DNA of 64,000 nt. Origin: Tepidimicrobium xylanilyticum (lineage in GTDB: Bacteria > Bacillota > Clostridia > Tissierellales > Tepidimicrobiaceae). The position numbers and the translations under genes were made by a program. Positions 15,724 through 25,135 of the stretch are shown here, one piece after another. The notes under the pieces were generated by a model, which ran no database searches, was not told the DNA's origin, and worked only from the letters and a program-made list of their open reading frames with translations. Each line of letters opens with the position of its first letter. Position 1 is the first letter of the stretch. Where the stretch lies: assembly GCF_900106765.1 (NCBI RefSeq), contig NZ_FNNG01000002.1:248001-312000 (forward strand), written 5' to 3'.

Positions 15724-16793
15724 ATATTAAACCCCCTTTCCATAGAATAGATAATTACCTTTATCGGATAATCTTCATCTTTAAGATATCGTTTAATCCT
15801 TTCTTCCGCTCCTTTTTCCATGTCCTCTACAATACTCCCATACCCTGCTTCAATACAAAGATTTAATCCTTCCTCAGCTGTCAAACAATTGTTTACACTT
15901 TCTAGTAAGGACTTAGGTGCTCCTTTTAAAGATAGATAATAGATAAAAGCTTCCATCCGTGCATCAGAAACACTGCTATGTGTATTAAATATTCCTATTG
16001 ATAGTTTGGCGAACTTTCCTATATGCCCTACTAAGGTCATAGATTTGAACCCTTTACTGTATATATAGAGAATACTATCTCCAATAAAGTTGGAAACCTT
16101 TACTATACCACCCTTTAGCCCTAAGGATTTTGCCAGTTTTTCTCCATAATTCCCAGGCACTAAAACTATTTTCTCCTTGCCATATTTATCTTCTACAGCA
16201 TCTACTTCCATGTATATGGTCTTTATCAACGCTTCTTGAGACATGGGATATACTATGCCTTTAGTACCTATAATGGATATGCCACCTTTAATTCCAATAT
16301 TTTCATTATAAGTCCTTTTACCAATATCTTCTCCTTGTGGAGCATAGATCAACACATTATAACCTTTAGGGGAAATCTTTCTTATTTCTTCTTTTATCAT
16401 TCTTTTAGGAACGGGGTTTATTGCAGCTTCTCCGACTTTTCCAAACAATCCCTTCCTGGTAATCCTTCCTATGCCTGTTCCTCCATCTATGAATATCTCT
16501 GCATCTTCCCTTTTTTCCACCTGGGCATATATTTTAATCCCATCTGTTACGTCCGGGTCATCGCCACTATCTTTTATTACTGAACAGGAAGCTTTACCCT
16601 TTTCAATCCTAGGATCGCTTATTTCAAGTTTTAACTTTACTCCTGCTGGAGTATCTATTTCAACATATTTGGGAATTTTACCAGTTTCAAGCATAAACAC
16701 TGCTGCCTTACTAGCTGCGGCAGCACAGGAACCAGTGGTATAACCACATCTTAGTCTTTTTCCATCCTTTATTACATACATATCTAATTTCAT
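15717..16793 (-). CDS. cbiD: Cobalt-precorrin-5B C1-methyltransferase
   Basis: 358 residues. CbiD methylates C1 in the anaerobic route. It shows the signature LRCGYTTGSCAAAASKAA near the N-terminus, then DGGTGIGRITRKGL and, late, GHIGKFAKLS with THSSVSDARMEAF. Its ATG overlaps the stop of cbiC by four bases. It ends in ATG-GGG-TAG, directly over the misregistered beginning of cbiE; the GGGG run there is the likely point of any slip. Confidence 0.93.
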   Translation of the reverse strand: MKLDMYVIKDGKRLRCGYTTGSCAAAASKAAVFMLETGKIPKYVEIDTPAGVKLKLEISDPRIEKGKASCSVIKDSGDDPDVTDGIKIYAQVEKREDAEIFIDGGTGIGRITRKGLFGKVGEAAINPVPKRMIKEEIRKISPKGYNVLIYAPQGEDIGKRTYNENIGIKGGISIIGTKGIVYPMSQEALIKTIYMEVDAVEDKYGKEKIVLVPGNYGEKLAKSLGLKGGIVKVSNFIGDSILYIYSKGFKSMTLVGHIGKFAKLSIGIFNTHSSVSDARMEAFIYYLSLKGAPKSLLESVNNCLTAEEGLNLCIEAGYGSIVEDMEKGAEERIKRYLKDEDYPIKVIIYSMERGFNMG

Positions 16794-17410
16794 CTTATTT
16801 CCACCATGTATAATAGAGCATTGATAACAGATGCAGCTACATTACTCCCCCCTTTTGTGCCTATTGTAGAAAGGGAAGGAATATTAAACTCCCTTAAATA
16901 CTCTTTTGACTCGGCTGCTCCTACAAAACCTACTGGAACTCCTACTACAAATTTAGGACTAACTTTTCCTTCCTTTACTAATTCCAATAATCTAAATAAG
17001 GCTGTAGGTGCATTTCCTATTACAAACATATCTATTCCTTCCTCTACAGCTAGATCTACAGCTGCTTGGGAGCGAGTAGTATTTAATTCTTTAGATAGAG
17101 CATAGGCTTTTTCACCATCAATAAAGCATTTTAGACTACATTTGGTCTTAGACAAGGCTCTCTTATTTATTCCCATATAGGCCATTTTACTATCAGTAAA
17201 TATAACTCCCCCTTCTTTTATGCTGTCCAGAGCCTTCCTGACGAAATTCCCCCTAAAATCAATTATCTTTCTGTACTCAAAATCGCCTGTAGTGTGAATC
17301 ATCCTCTTTACTATTATCTTCTCTTCCGAAGTAAAGGCTGTATCCTTCATTACTTCCTCTATAATATTCATGCTTTTATTTTCTATTTCCATTGGATTTT
17401 TTATATACAT
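16790..17410 (-). CDS. cbiC: Cobalt-precorrin-8 methylmutase
   Basis: About 206 residues. CbiC moves the C11 methyl group to C12, forming cobyrinate. The catalytic His is in IHTTGDFEY; GGVIFTDSKMAYMGI and the C-terminal GTKGGSNVAASVINALLY block are also conserved. The start is taken as ATG 17410, because the upstream ATG at 17425 lies at the head of the ribosome site GAGGAGGAG. Overlapping or nearly touching genes on both sides place it in the tightly packed cbi operon. Confidence 0.92.
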   Translation of the reverse strand: MYIKNPMEIENKSMNIIEEVMKDTAFTSEEKIIVKRMIHTTGDFEYRKIIDFRGNFVRKALDSIKEGGVIFTDSKMAYMGINKRALSKTKCSLKCFIDGEKAYALSKELNTTRSQAAVDLAVEEGIDMFVIGNAPTALFRLLELVKEGKVSPKFVVGVPVGFVGAAESKEYLREFNIPSLSTIGTKGGSNVAASVINALLYMVEIR

Positions 17411-17421
17411 AGTTCTCCTCC

Positions 17422-18729
17422 TCATCTTTCCTTTTCTATCCTATCAAGTAAATAGTTAAGGGCCTTCATATTACCTAAGAAATTAATATGCGAATAAGCA
17501 GCTAATACATTTTTATATCCATATCCACATTGCCAACTTCTTTCACTTTTAGCCTTTTTTATATCAAATAAGGGCCTGTCTTCTATCTCTATAGCAGAAC
17601 GGTGGAATTCATTAGCTTTTAACCTCTCTCCTTTTTTGCCTAATATAGTATCCTCCCTCAGCCTAATATTTGAATATCCAAATCTTTGGAGCCTATCCGT
17701 CATATGGGCCTTCCCTTTTAATATACCTACCATAGGATATCCTTCTATGTCCTCAACTAAATACATGAATCCGCCAGATTCGGCATATATATGTCCTCCT
17801 TCTTCTGCCATTTTTCTAATGGAGTTAATCATAGTTTTATTTTGAGAAAGTTCTTCTTTATATAGTTCTGGATATCCTCCACCAATATAGAGTAAATCGA
17901 ATTTTGGCACTTCCTTATCCTTTATGGGAGAAAAGTATTCTACGTCACAGATGTTTTCCAGAAGTTTTAAATTCTCACTATAGTAGAATAAAAAAGCTTC
18001 ATCATAGGCTATGGCAACCTTAATATCCCTTTTCTTTGGATATTGATAGTCACTTACTTTCAAGTCCTTCATTAACTTGATTATGCCATCTAGATCTACA
18101 GTTTTAACCAGGATTTCTGCAGTTCTTTCGATTATTCCCTCAGCATCTTTATTTTCCATGCTTTGGACTAATCCACGGTATCCCTCTCCTAAATTAAGTT
18201 CTTCGTGACTTTCTATATAGCCTAATACCTTTATGCCAATATGTTCTTCTACTATTTCTTTTAACAGCACATAGGTTGACTTATTTACCTTATTAAAGAT
18301 GATACCCTTTATTTTTGATTTTGGAAAATCAACCATACCTTTAATTTTGGGAACGACTGAAAACATCTCTCCCTTAGGTGTATAAACAAGAATGGCATTT
18401 ATATTTAACATATTAGATATATGGTAACTAGAATTTTCAAAGGTATTGTATATTCCATCAAAATAGCCCATTGCCCCTTCTACCACGCCATATTCCCCTT
18501 TGTTCATCGATATAGCTTTTTCTATTCCTTCCTCTCCCATCATATGCATGTCCAAATTTCCTGCCCTTTTCCTTGAAGCCAAGGCTAAATAGCTAGTATC
18601 AACAAAATCTGGTCCAGCTTTAAAAGCTGACACATCTAATCCCCTATTTTTAAAAGCTCTAATTAGACCAAGGGTAATTAAAGTCTTACCTTCATTGCTT
18701 TGAGGAGCTGTAATCATTATGGTCTTCAT
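17422..18729 (-). CDS. cbiA: Cobyrinate a,c-diamide synthase with Ser in place of the catalytic Cys
   Basis: 435 residues. The N-terminal DTBS-like synthetase domain is normal: an SNEGKT P-loop, FKAGPDFVDTSYL and VVEGAMGYFDG. It activates the acetate a and c side chains of cobyrinate with ATP for amidation. The C-terminal class I glutaminase-like domain keeps its fold signals (LLYIGGGYPEL, then YSHINF with the catalytic-type His). But the nucleophile block reads YAESGGFMYL, where the family has Cys: residue 318 is Ser, codon TCT at 17778-17776, one base from TGT. A Cys-to-Ser change in such domains normally abolishes glutamine use while ammonia-driven synthesis can remain. It overlaps cobD by four bases. 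Confidence 0.92.
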   Translation of the reverse strand: MKTIMITAPQSNEGKTLITLGLIRAFKNRGLDVSAFKAGPDFVDTSYLALASRKRAGNLDMHMMGEEGIEKAISMNKGEYGVVEGAMGYFDGIYNTFENSSYHISNMLNINAILVYTPKGEMFSVVPKIKGMVDFPKSKIKGIIFNKVNKSTYVLLKEIVEEHIGIKVLGYIESHEELNLGEGYRGLVQSMENKDAEGIIERTAEILVKTVDLDGIIKLMKDLKVSDYQYPKKRDIKVAIAYDEAFLFYYSENLKLLENICDVEYFSPIKDKEVPKFDLLYIGGGYPELYKEELSQNKTMINSIRKMAEEGGHIYAESGGFMYLVEDIEGYPMVGILKGKAHMTDRLQRFGYSNIRLREDTILGKKGERLKANEFHRSAIEIEDRPLFDIKKAKSERSWQCGYGYKNVLAAYSHINFLGNMKALNYLLDRIEKER

Positions 18730-19778
18730 ATTATTTCCTCCAATTCTTTAAAGGTTTCAATTAACTTTATGTTGCTGTTTCTATCTTTTATGGCTACTCT
18801 TATATAAGTATTGTCCAATCCATTAAAACTTGAACATTTTCTAATTATCAAGCCCCTTTTTAAGAAAAACTCAAATACATAATCTTCCTTCCATTTCAAC
18901 AATTTTATAAGTATATAATTGCTGTGGGTTGGATAAGGCCTAATCCCTTGGATTTTAGCCAGCCTACCTAACAAAAAATTCCTTTCTCTTTCCATATAAT
19001 CTTGGCTCTTCTTTATATAATCCTTACATTTGAAAATATACCTACCAACCCTATCCGCTAAAGCATTAACGCTCCAGGGCAGTTCTACTTTTTCATATTT
19101 TTCTTTAATATCTTTAGATACACAAGCATAACCTAAGCGGATACCTGGAAGGCCAAAGAACTTTGTAGCAGCCCTGATTATTCCTATATTTTTATAACTA
19201 TCCTTCTTAAATATTTCAATACTATCGTAATCCACTGGACAAAACTCATAAAAAGCTTCGTCTAAAAGCAGGTATCCTTCCTTTTGCTTTACTATTTCAT
19301 ATAGTTTAATTAAAGTTTCTCTTTCTATCCTTAAGCCTGTTGGATTATTGGGATTCCCCAGAACCAGTAGAGCTTTATGGTTTACTACCTTTTCTATGGA
19401 ATCTAAATCTATTGTAAAGTCTTCCTTATATTTTAATCTAATTACTTCCTTATTATGGATTAATGCCCTTTCTTCATATTCAGAAAAGGAAGGTAGAATA
19501 ACTATTATTCTAGGATAGATTTGAGTGAAATTGTCTATTATGTCCACCGCACCATTACCTACTACCACATTTTCCATATCACAGTTTAAATACTTAGATA
19601 TGCTGGATTTAAGACACCTATACTTTATATCTGGATAACTTGTCATATGGGATAAACTATTTATTAATTCCTTTTCCAAGCCTTCTGGAAATCCCAAGGG
19701 GTTTATGTTACTGCTAAAGTCTATTAATTCTCCCTCATAATATTTTTTATAGCTTATCAAATCTCCGCCATGTCTCAT
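18726..19778 (-). CDS. cobD: L-threonine-O-3-phosphate decarboxylase (aminotransferase class I/II fold)
   Basis: 350 residues, PLP-dependent. CobD makes (R)-1-amino-2-propanol phosphate, the linker joining the corrin ring to the nucleotide loop. It has the MRHGGDL start of the family, FSSNINPLG, LGNPNNPTG, LLDEAFYEF, and the PLP lysine in RAATKFFGLPGIRLGY. It sits between cbiB and cbiA, the usual neighbours. Histidinol-phosphate aminotransferase is the nearest paralogue, but the RHGGD start and context favour CobD. Confidence 0.9.
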   Translation of the reverse strand: MRHGGDLISYKKYYEGELIDFSSNINPLGFPEGLEKELINSLSHMTSYPDIKYRCLKSSISKYLNCDMENVVVGNGAVDIIDNFTQIYPRIIVILPSFSEYEERALIHNKEVIRLKYKEDFTIDLDSIEKVVNHKALLVLGNPNNPTGLRIERETLIKLYEIVKQKEGYLLLDEAFYEFCPVDYDSIEIFKKDSYKNIGIIRAATKFFGLPGIRLGYACVSKDIKEKYEKVELPWSVNALADRVGRYIFKCKDYIKKSQDYMERERNFLLGRLAKIQGIRPYPTHSNYILIKLLKWKEDYVFEFFLKRGLIIRKCSSFNGLDNTYIRVAIKDRNSNIKLIETFKELEEII

Positions 19779-19782
19779 TTTT

Positions 19783-20718
19783 TCACCTGCCTAAAATGTA
19801 TATTGCTACATAAAGCAATAAAAGTAATATTTCACTGCTATACATAATCTCAATGGTCCGTTTAATATCTTCCCTATTAGCCTTTCTAATCCTATCCCCT
19901 ATAGTTGGCTTTTTTACCACCTGACCAAAATAAGAACTTTCGCCTCCTAACTGTATATTTAGAAGTCCTGCCACTGCTCCTTCTGGATAAGGTGCATTAG
20001 GGCTTTTATGGTTCTTTCTATCCCTTATCATTATCTTTAATCCATTTTTTACATCAAACCTAAATATTGAGGATATACACATTAAAGAACCTGTAAGCCT
20101 AGCAGGAATATAGTTAAATAAATCATCAACCTTTGCTGGAAAAAAGCCTAGGTCCATATATTTTTCACTTTTATATCCAAGCATAGAATCCATAGTATTC
20201 ACCATCTTATACATCAAACCACCTGGAGCTCCCAATAGCATAATATAGAATAAGGGTGCAATTACTCCATCGGAAGTATTTTCCCCCACAGTTTCTATAG
20301 CAGCCCTTATTATTTCTTCTTCTGAAAGGTCATTGGTGTCCCTTCCCACTATAAAGGAAAGTTTATATCTAGCGGATTCAAGGCTTTTCCCCAGGGCATA
20401 ATATACCTTCATTGCTTCTTTGTCTAAACATCTGGCTGCAATGCAGGTGTATATAAGGTATATGTTTATAATCTTATATAGTGTTTTATATTTCTCTATA
20501 TCTTTTAATATTAAATGAGGCACAATAAAAGCAAGGGAAATATTTAAAACTACTATTAAGAAACCTCCAAATTTTAGATTTTTACTCTTCACTTTAAAAA
20601 CTTTTCTCACTATCTTTTCTTCAAAAGATATCAGCCTTCCCATTAGCCTAACAGGATGAGGGAAAGTTTGAGGATCCCCTATTATCCAATCCAATATTAC
20701 TGCTGTTAATATTTCCAT
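19783..20718 (-). CDS. cbiB: Adenosylcobinamide-phosphate synthase
   Basis: 311 residues, integral membrane protein. CbiB attaches aminopropanol phosphate to adenosylcobyric acid. Hallmarks are DWIIGDPQTFPHPVRLMGRLI at the N-terminus, GRDTNDLSEEEIIRAAIETVGENTSDGVIAPLFY and the late SPNAPYPEGAVAGLL block. It begins eight bases after cbiP. No anomaly. Confidence 0.93.
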   Translation of the reverse strand: MEILTAVILDWIIGDPQTFPHPVRLMGRLISFEEKIVRKVFKVKSKNLKFGGFLIVVLNISLAFIVPHLILKDIEKYKTLYKIINIYLIYTCIAARCLDKEAMKVYYALGKSLESARYKLSFIVGRDTNDLSEEEIIRAAIETVGENTSDGVIAPLFYIMLLGAPGGLMYKMVNTMDSMLGYKSEKYMDLGFFPAKVDDLFNYIPARLTGSLMCISSIFRFDVKNGLKIMIRDRKNHKSPNAPYPEGAVAGLLNIQLGGESSYFGQVVKKPTIGDRIRKANREDIKRTIEIMYSSEILLLLLYVAIYILGR

Positions 20719-20726
20719 AATCTCAC

Positions 20727-21569
20727 CTAATCCAATTTAAGCAAAGAATATACATAATCCATATTTAAGTTTTCCCTTACTACTTTAGAAAGCTTCTTAA
20801 ATTCTTCTTCCAACTCTTCCTCTTCCTGAAAAGTGTGATTACAAACTTTGTCATAATCCATTAAAGAATCTTCGTCTACTAATTCCAATGGAGTAAAAGG
20901 AACAGTTCCTATTACGGGTATATTTAATAGATTTTCTATCATTTCAATTCCTGGGTCTAAAAGTCTTTTATCCCCTCTGAATTTATTAATAATAAGACCT
21001 CTAATTCTCTTTCTTTCCTCTTCTTCCAAAAGCATGACTGTACCATAAAGGGATGCAAATACCCCTCCCCTATCTATATCTGCTACCAATAGTACTGGTG
21101 CATCTGCCATTTGTGCCATTCCCATGTTTACAATGTCATTTTCTTTTAAGTTTATCTCTGCCGGACTGCCTGCTCCTTCTAAAACTACAATATCGTATTC
21201 TTCTTCAAGTTGTTTGTAGATTTTTTTAACCATAGACCTCAATCCGTTTTTATAAGAAAAATATTCTATAGCATCCATATTTTTGTATAATTGTCCTTTT
21301 ATAAATACATGGCTTCCTTTATCTGAAGAAGGTACAAGTAATATAGGATTCATATTGGGATTTGGCTTGATGCCCGCAGCCATAGCTTGTAGGGCTTGAG
21401 CAGTGCTTATTTTATATCCTTCTTCCGTTTCATAATATTTAGAAGACATATTCTGGGATTTAAAGGGTGCTACCCTATATCCATCTTCTTTGAATATCCT
21501 ACATAGCGCAGTACATATAAAGGATTTTCCTGCTGAGGATGTAGTACCTTGAATCATAATGTTCGCCAT
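20727..21569 (-). CDS. cbiP: Cobyric acid synthase lacking its glutaminase domain
   Basis: 280 residues, against about 500 in the family. The synthetase half is complete: [13 protein letters not shown]-loop, [44 protein letters not shown] and INKFRGD. After GTVPF...VDEDSL (about residue 236) the whole class I glutaminase domain of some 220 residues is absent. Yet the very end, from about residue 255 ([21 protein letters not shown]), is the family's normal C-terminal helix. This is an in-frame internal deletion, not a truncation. The block after SQNM ([12 protein letters not shown]) also departs from the usual GRAQ. Ammonia-dependent amidation of four side chains is the functional reading; loss of function is the alternative. 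Confidence 0.9.
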   Translation of the reverse strand: MANIMIQGTTSSAGKSFICTALCRIFKEDGYRVAPFKSQNMSSKYYETEEGYKISTAQALQAMAAGIKPNPNMNPILLVPSSDKGSHVFIKGQLYKNMDAIEYFSYKNGLRSMVKKIYKQLEEEYDIVVLEGAGSPAEINLKENDIVNMGMAQMADAPVLLVADIDRGGVFASLYGTVMLLEEEERKRIRGLIINKFRGDKRLLDPGIEMIENLLNIPVIGTVPFTPLELVDEDSLMDYDKVCNHTFQEEEELEEEFKKLSKVVRENLNMDYVYSLLKLD

Positions 21570-21585
21570 TTTTTACCTCCATATT

Positions 21586-22761
21586 TCAAATCATATCTAC
21601 CAGTTGGTTTAATAGGGATGAAATAGAAAAATGCTTTATCACATCTAAATCCATTTCTTCTTCCCTTAATGAAAGAATCTTTACCCCTTCTTGGGATGCA
21701 AAGCGAAGTAGTTCATAATTTCCTCTATTAATTCCTTTCAAACTAACTCCAGAATCTACAACAGCTTGACAATTCTCTATATACCTTTTGGCTTTATCTA
21801 CCTTATCATATCCAATATCAATAAAACCTTCTTCTTCTATAGTCTCGTAAGCGAGGATCTTTGAAATATTATAATCTATGTCATTTTTGAATAATATGCC
21901 GCTATAAAAGCCAATTCCCTTTTTATTCAAAGCCCTATATATTTTAGTAGCCTTTCCACCTCCACCAATTACAAAAACTTTTGGAGAGTTTTCATTCCTT
22001 GACAGTTCAATGTTTCCTATAGTCGTATTATAAGAATAACCATTTAGTCCGTAAACTCTTTTTATGGATTCATCGGTTATTACATCTTCTGGTGTTCCAT
22101 ATCTATATATTTCGCCATCTTTAATAAGCATTACCTTATCGGCTATTTTGGGCACTAGGTCAATTTCATGTAAGGACATGATTATGGTTTTACTCTTTTC
22201 CAGAGAAAGTCTAGCTAGTACATTCAATAGATCCACTTTGAATCTAATATCCAAATAGGAAGTAGGTTCGTCTAATACCATAATATCTGCTTCTTGACAA
22301 ATAGCCCTCGCAATCATAATCCTTTGTTTTTCTCCATCGCTTAGTGCTTTAAATTCCTTATATCTTAAACACTGGCCATCAACAATGTCTATGGCTTCAT
22401 CGATAACCTGCCAATCCCTTTTAGTCAATTTGCCAAAATAATTGGTGTAAGGATACCTGCCTGTTGCCACTACTTCTTCAGCTATCATCATATTGGGCGC
22501 AATCTTTTCCGTTAACACTATGGACATTTCCTTAGCCCTATCCTTTAGAGATGAACCCTCTAAATCCCTTCCCAATACGGTAATTGAACCATGAAGTCGC
22601 TTTATATGGTCTATTATTGTTTTTAATATTGTAGATTTCCCACAACCATTGGGTCCTAATAAGCATAGTATTTCTCCTCGCTTTAAATCCATATTTATAT
22701 CCTTAACTACAGTTCTTTGCCCATATCCTACGTTTAAATCCCTAGTTGAAAAAAATATCAT
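21586..22761 (-). CDS. Corrinoid ABC importer ATPase with an extra C-terminal domain
   Basis: 391 residues. Residues 1-255 are a BtuD/FecE ATPase: GPNGCGKSTI Walker A, LSDGEKQRI signature, IMVLDEPTSYLD Walker B and the H-loop SLHEID. Residues 260-391 form a separate domain beginning KVFVIGGGGKATKIYRALNKKG, which looks like a Rossmann-type nucleotide or ligand loop, with conserved Asp and Cys (ENCQAVVDSGVSL). The extra domain is not a standard ABC part and its function is unknown; a regulatory or corrinoid-binding role fits the context. It overlaps the permease gene by four bases and lies 16 bases before cbiP. Confidence 0.85.
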   Translation of the reverse strand: MIFFSTRDLNVGYGQRTVVKDINMDLKRGEILCLLGPNGCGKSTILKTIIDHIKRLHGSITVLGRDLEGSSLKDRAKEMSIVLTEKIAPNMMIAEEVVATGRYPYTNYFGKLTKRDWQVIDEAIDIVDGQCLRYKEFKALSDGEKQRIMIARAICQEADIMVLDEPTSYLDIRFKVDLLNVLARLSLEKSKTIIMSLHEIDLVPKIADKVMLIKDGEIYRYGTPEDVITDESIKRVYGLNGYSYNTTIGNIELSRNENSPKVFVIGGGGKATKIYRALNKKGIGFYSGILFKNDIDYNISKILAYETIEEEGFIDIGYDKVDKAKRYIENCQAVVDSGVSLKGINRGNYELLRFASQEGVKILSLREEEMDLDVIKHFSISSLLNQLVDMI

Positions 22762-23774
22762 ATGGCCTTCCTCCTATTTATCATCATGTAAATGACTATA
22801 GGTGCTCCTATAAAAGAGGTTACAGTACTGATATTTAACTCTATAGGAGAAAATATCCTTCTAGCAAAATAATCTGACAATAGACAAAAGCTAGAGCCTA
22901 GCAAAAATATCCCCGGAATAAGAGCCTTAGGCCGTGAAGTATTCATCATCAATCTGGTTAAATGGGGAACAGCAATGCCTACGAAAGAAATGGGACCTGC
23001 AAAAGCTGTAACACATGCAGAAAGAATACTGGATAAAGTTATTAAGATTATTCTAAATACCTTAATATTTATCCCCATACTCTTAGCATAGCTTTCCCCT
23101 AATAAGTATCCTTCTAAGGGTTTTGATAATAAAAAAGTCAATATAACTGTGGGAATTATGATGATAAGGGAGAATTTTATCATACTCCAGGTTGCTCCAG
23201 AAAAACTTCCCATAGACCATAGCGTAAGGTTTGCAATCTTTTCTTGTTCTGCAAAAGTAATCATGAGGTTTGTCCCAGCCGATGCTATATATCCAAGCAT
23301 TATTCCAACTACAACTAATGTGGAAACATCTTCTATCTTTCTTGCAAATACTAATACTAAAACCATAGATAATATACTGCCTACAAAAGAAGCTATAAAA
23401 ATTCCAAATATCCCTGCATCAAATATTTTTAATCTAAAATTTGTAAGAATAAAAATTCCAACGAAAAACCTCGCTCCTGATGATACACCAAGGACGTAAG
23501 GGCCTACTATAGGGTTTCTAAAGAAGGTTTGTAGTAAAAATCCGGATATACCCAATGCGCCTCCAAATAATAGACCACAAACTATCCTTGGAATTCTAAT
23601 TTTATATAGGATATTATACTCTAAAGTAGATAAATTCCTATTTTTTAACAAGATATCTTTTAAATCCTTTAATGTAAAATGGATGGAACCAGATATCATA
23701 TTTATTATAATGGAAAATATTAGAAACATTGTTAGAGTAACTAGTATCAATATAGCTCTTTTGTTTTTGTCCAT
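22758..23774 (-). CDS. btuC: Corrinoid ABC importer permease (BtuC/FecCD family)
   Basis: 338 residues, about ten membrane helices. Visible family blocks are RIPRIVCGLLFGGALG, FFRNPIVGPYVLGVSSGARF and GPISFVGIAVPHLTRL for the ATPase-coupling loop. It follows the lipoprotein gene by 32 bases and overlaps the ATPase gene. The cobalamin riboswitch upstream and the cbi genes downstream make a corrinoid the likely cargo. Confidence 0.88.
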   Translation of the reverse strand: MDKNKRAILILVTLTMFLIFSIIINMISGSIHFTLKDLKDILLKNRNLSTLEYNILYKIRIPRIVCGLLFGGALGISGFLLQTFFRNPIVGPYVLGVSSGARFFVGIFILTNFRLKIFDAGIFGIFIASFVGSILSMVLVLVFARKIEDVSTLVVVGIMLGYIASAGTNLMITFAEQEKIANLTLWSMGSFSGATWSMIKFSLIIIIPTVILTFLLSKPLEGYLLGESYAKSMGINIKVFRIILITLSSILSACVTAFAGPISFVGIAVPHLTRLMMNTSRPKALIPGIFLLGSSFCLLSDYFARRIFSPIELNISTVTSFIGAPIVIYMMINRRKAI

Positions 23775-23806
23775 AGTATCTCCTCAATCTGTTCTTTTTA
23801 TATTTC

Positions 23807-25003
23807 CTATTCCATTAAGAAAAAGTATTCTGTTTCGGTAATTTGTCCATGGGGAGTGGTAAATATGGTATAAAGATCTTCAATCATATCTGCTACTCGG
23901 TCAGCATGTTGGAAATAATGAGGCTTATATCCCCATACCCGTCCTTCTCTCACCGCTTTAATATCCGCAAAGTATTCAGCACTAGATTTTAAATCATCTA
24001 TACATTGAATGCCACGACCAAGCCTATTGTTATAGAATAATATATCTGCATCTTCAATGCTCTTATACAGTTCTTCAGCATTCATCTTGCTATTCCCATC
24101 TTGGTCTGGGTTTAAATCACTTAAAATATATTCTCCACCAGCCAATTCAAGCATCTTCACCTCATAATCTCCTTTATTTCTTACATAGTATATGTCATTA
24201 GCTAGGAAAAAGGATGCGAATTTTTCCCTTTGTCCTTCTAAATTTGCTATCTTTTGTTCTATTTCTTCAATCTTTTTAAGCTGGACATCAAAAAATTCTG
24301 CTGCTTCTTCCTCTTTGTCAAATAAGGCTCCCATTAATTTTATCCATTCCAGTCTGCCTCTAGGGTCTGATTCCCTTTGGCTACCCCGAGATATCCACTT
24401 AATTCCCAATTCATCAAACTTTGCTGCAACCTCATCGGTGCCATGGCCTGTCCCAGTTGTAATCAATACTATGTCGGGTTTTATAGATTGTATAAGTTCG
24501 TAGTCTGGAGCACTATTTCTTCCTACATATGTAATCCTTCCTTCTTCCATTCCTTCCTTTACCTCTTGAATATGCCAATCGTCCATCTCAGTAGTAACTA
24601 GAGTTATCTTATCTAATAAACCTAAGGGTCTTAATTCGGCAGCAGCAGTCGTTGCAAATACACCTACCGATTCTATAGGCAATTGAATAACATTTATATC
24701 GGCTTTCAAATCAGGAACTTCCTTGCCTTCAGGAATCAATAAAGTCTTTCTACCATTCCATTCGGTTATTATTTTGTAACCACCTTCGTAATAATCCACC
24801 GAAAAGGATTTTGCATATTTTAGTTCCATTTCACCAATATGGACTAATCCAGTATCCTCATCTACATTCCTCTTTATAGCTTCTTCAACATCTTCTTGAG
24901 AACTTATAACCTCATCTTTCTCCTGGCTTTTACAGCCTGTTAGCATTAATAGCAATACCAATGTTACTAAAATTACCCTGATAAAAATGTTTCTTCTAAC
25001 CAT
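23807..25003 (-). CDS. btuF: Corrinoid ABC importer binding lipoprotein
   Basis: About 398 residues. A signal peptide ends in the lipobox LTGC, so it is a membrane-anchored lipoprotein on the outer face. The mature part has the two-lobe periplasmic-binding layout of the BtuF/FecB class: VGVFATTAAAELRPLGLLDKI in the first lobe and SIKPDIVLITTGTG. It is longer than a usual BtuF, with an N-terminal extension of about 80 residues. Start at ATG 25003, eight bases after AGGAG. It is the first gene behind the riboswitch at 25136-25285. Confidence 0.85.
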   Translation of the reverse strand: MVRRNIFIRVILVTLVLLLMLTGCKSQEKDEVISSQEDVEEAIKRNVDEDTGLVHIGEMELKYAKSFSVDYYEGGYKIITEWNGRKTLLIPEGKEVPDLKADINVIQLPIESVGVFATTAAAELRPLGLLDKITLVTTEMDDWHIQEVKEGMEEGRITYVGRNSAPDYELIQSIKPDIVLITTGTGHGTDEVAAKFDELGIKWISRGSQRESDPRGRLEWIKLMGALFDKEEEAAEFFDVQLKKIEEIEQKIANLEGQREKFASFFLANDIYYVRNKGDYEVKMLELAGGEYILSDLNPDQDGNSKMNAEELYKSIEDADILFYNNRLGRGIQCIDDLKSSAEYFADIKAVREGRVWGYKPHYFQHADRVADMIEDLYTIFTTPHGQITETEYFFLME

Positions 25004-25056
25004 ATCCACCTCTCCTTTACCTTTTGTAAATATACATTAACTCACCAATATATAAG

Positions 25057-25077
25057 CCCTACCTTCGAAAGGTAGGG
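25057..25077 (-). terminator. Riboswitch-linked terminator hairpin
   Basis: CCCTACCTTTCGAAGGTAGGG on the minus strand, between the cobalamin riboswitch and the btuF start. A second stem (CCTTCGGAGGGAAGG, near 25103-25121) just upstream may take part in the switch. The T tract is weak, CTTATAT. Confidence 0.55.
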
Positions 25078-25135
25078 GAATTTTAAGCACAAAAATAAGC
25101 CTAGCCTTCCCTCCGAAGGTTGGTTAGCTATAAAC

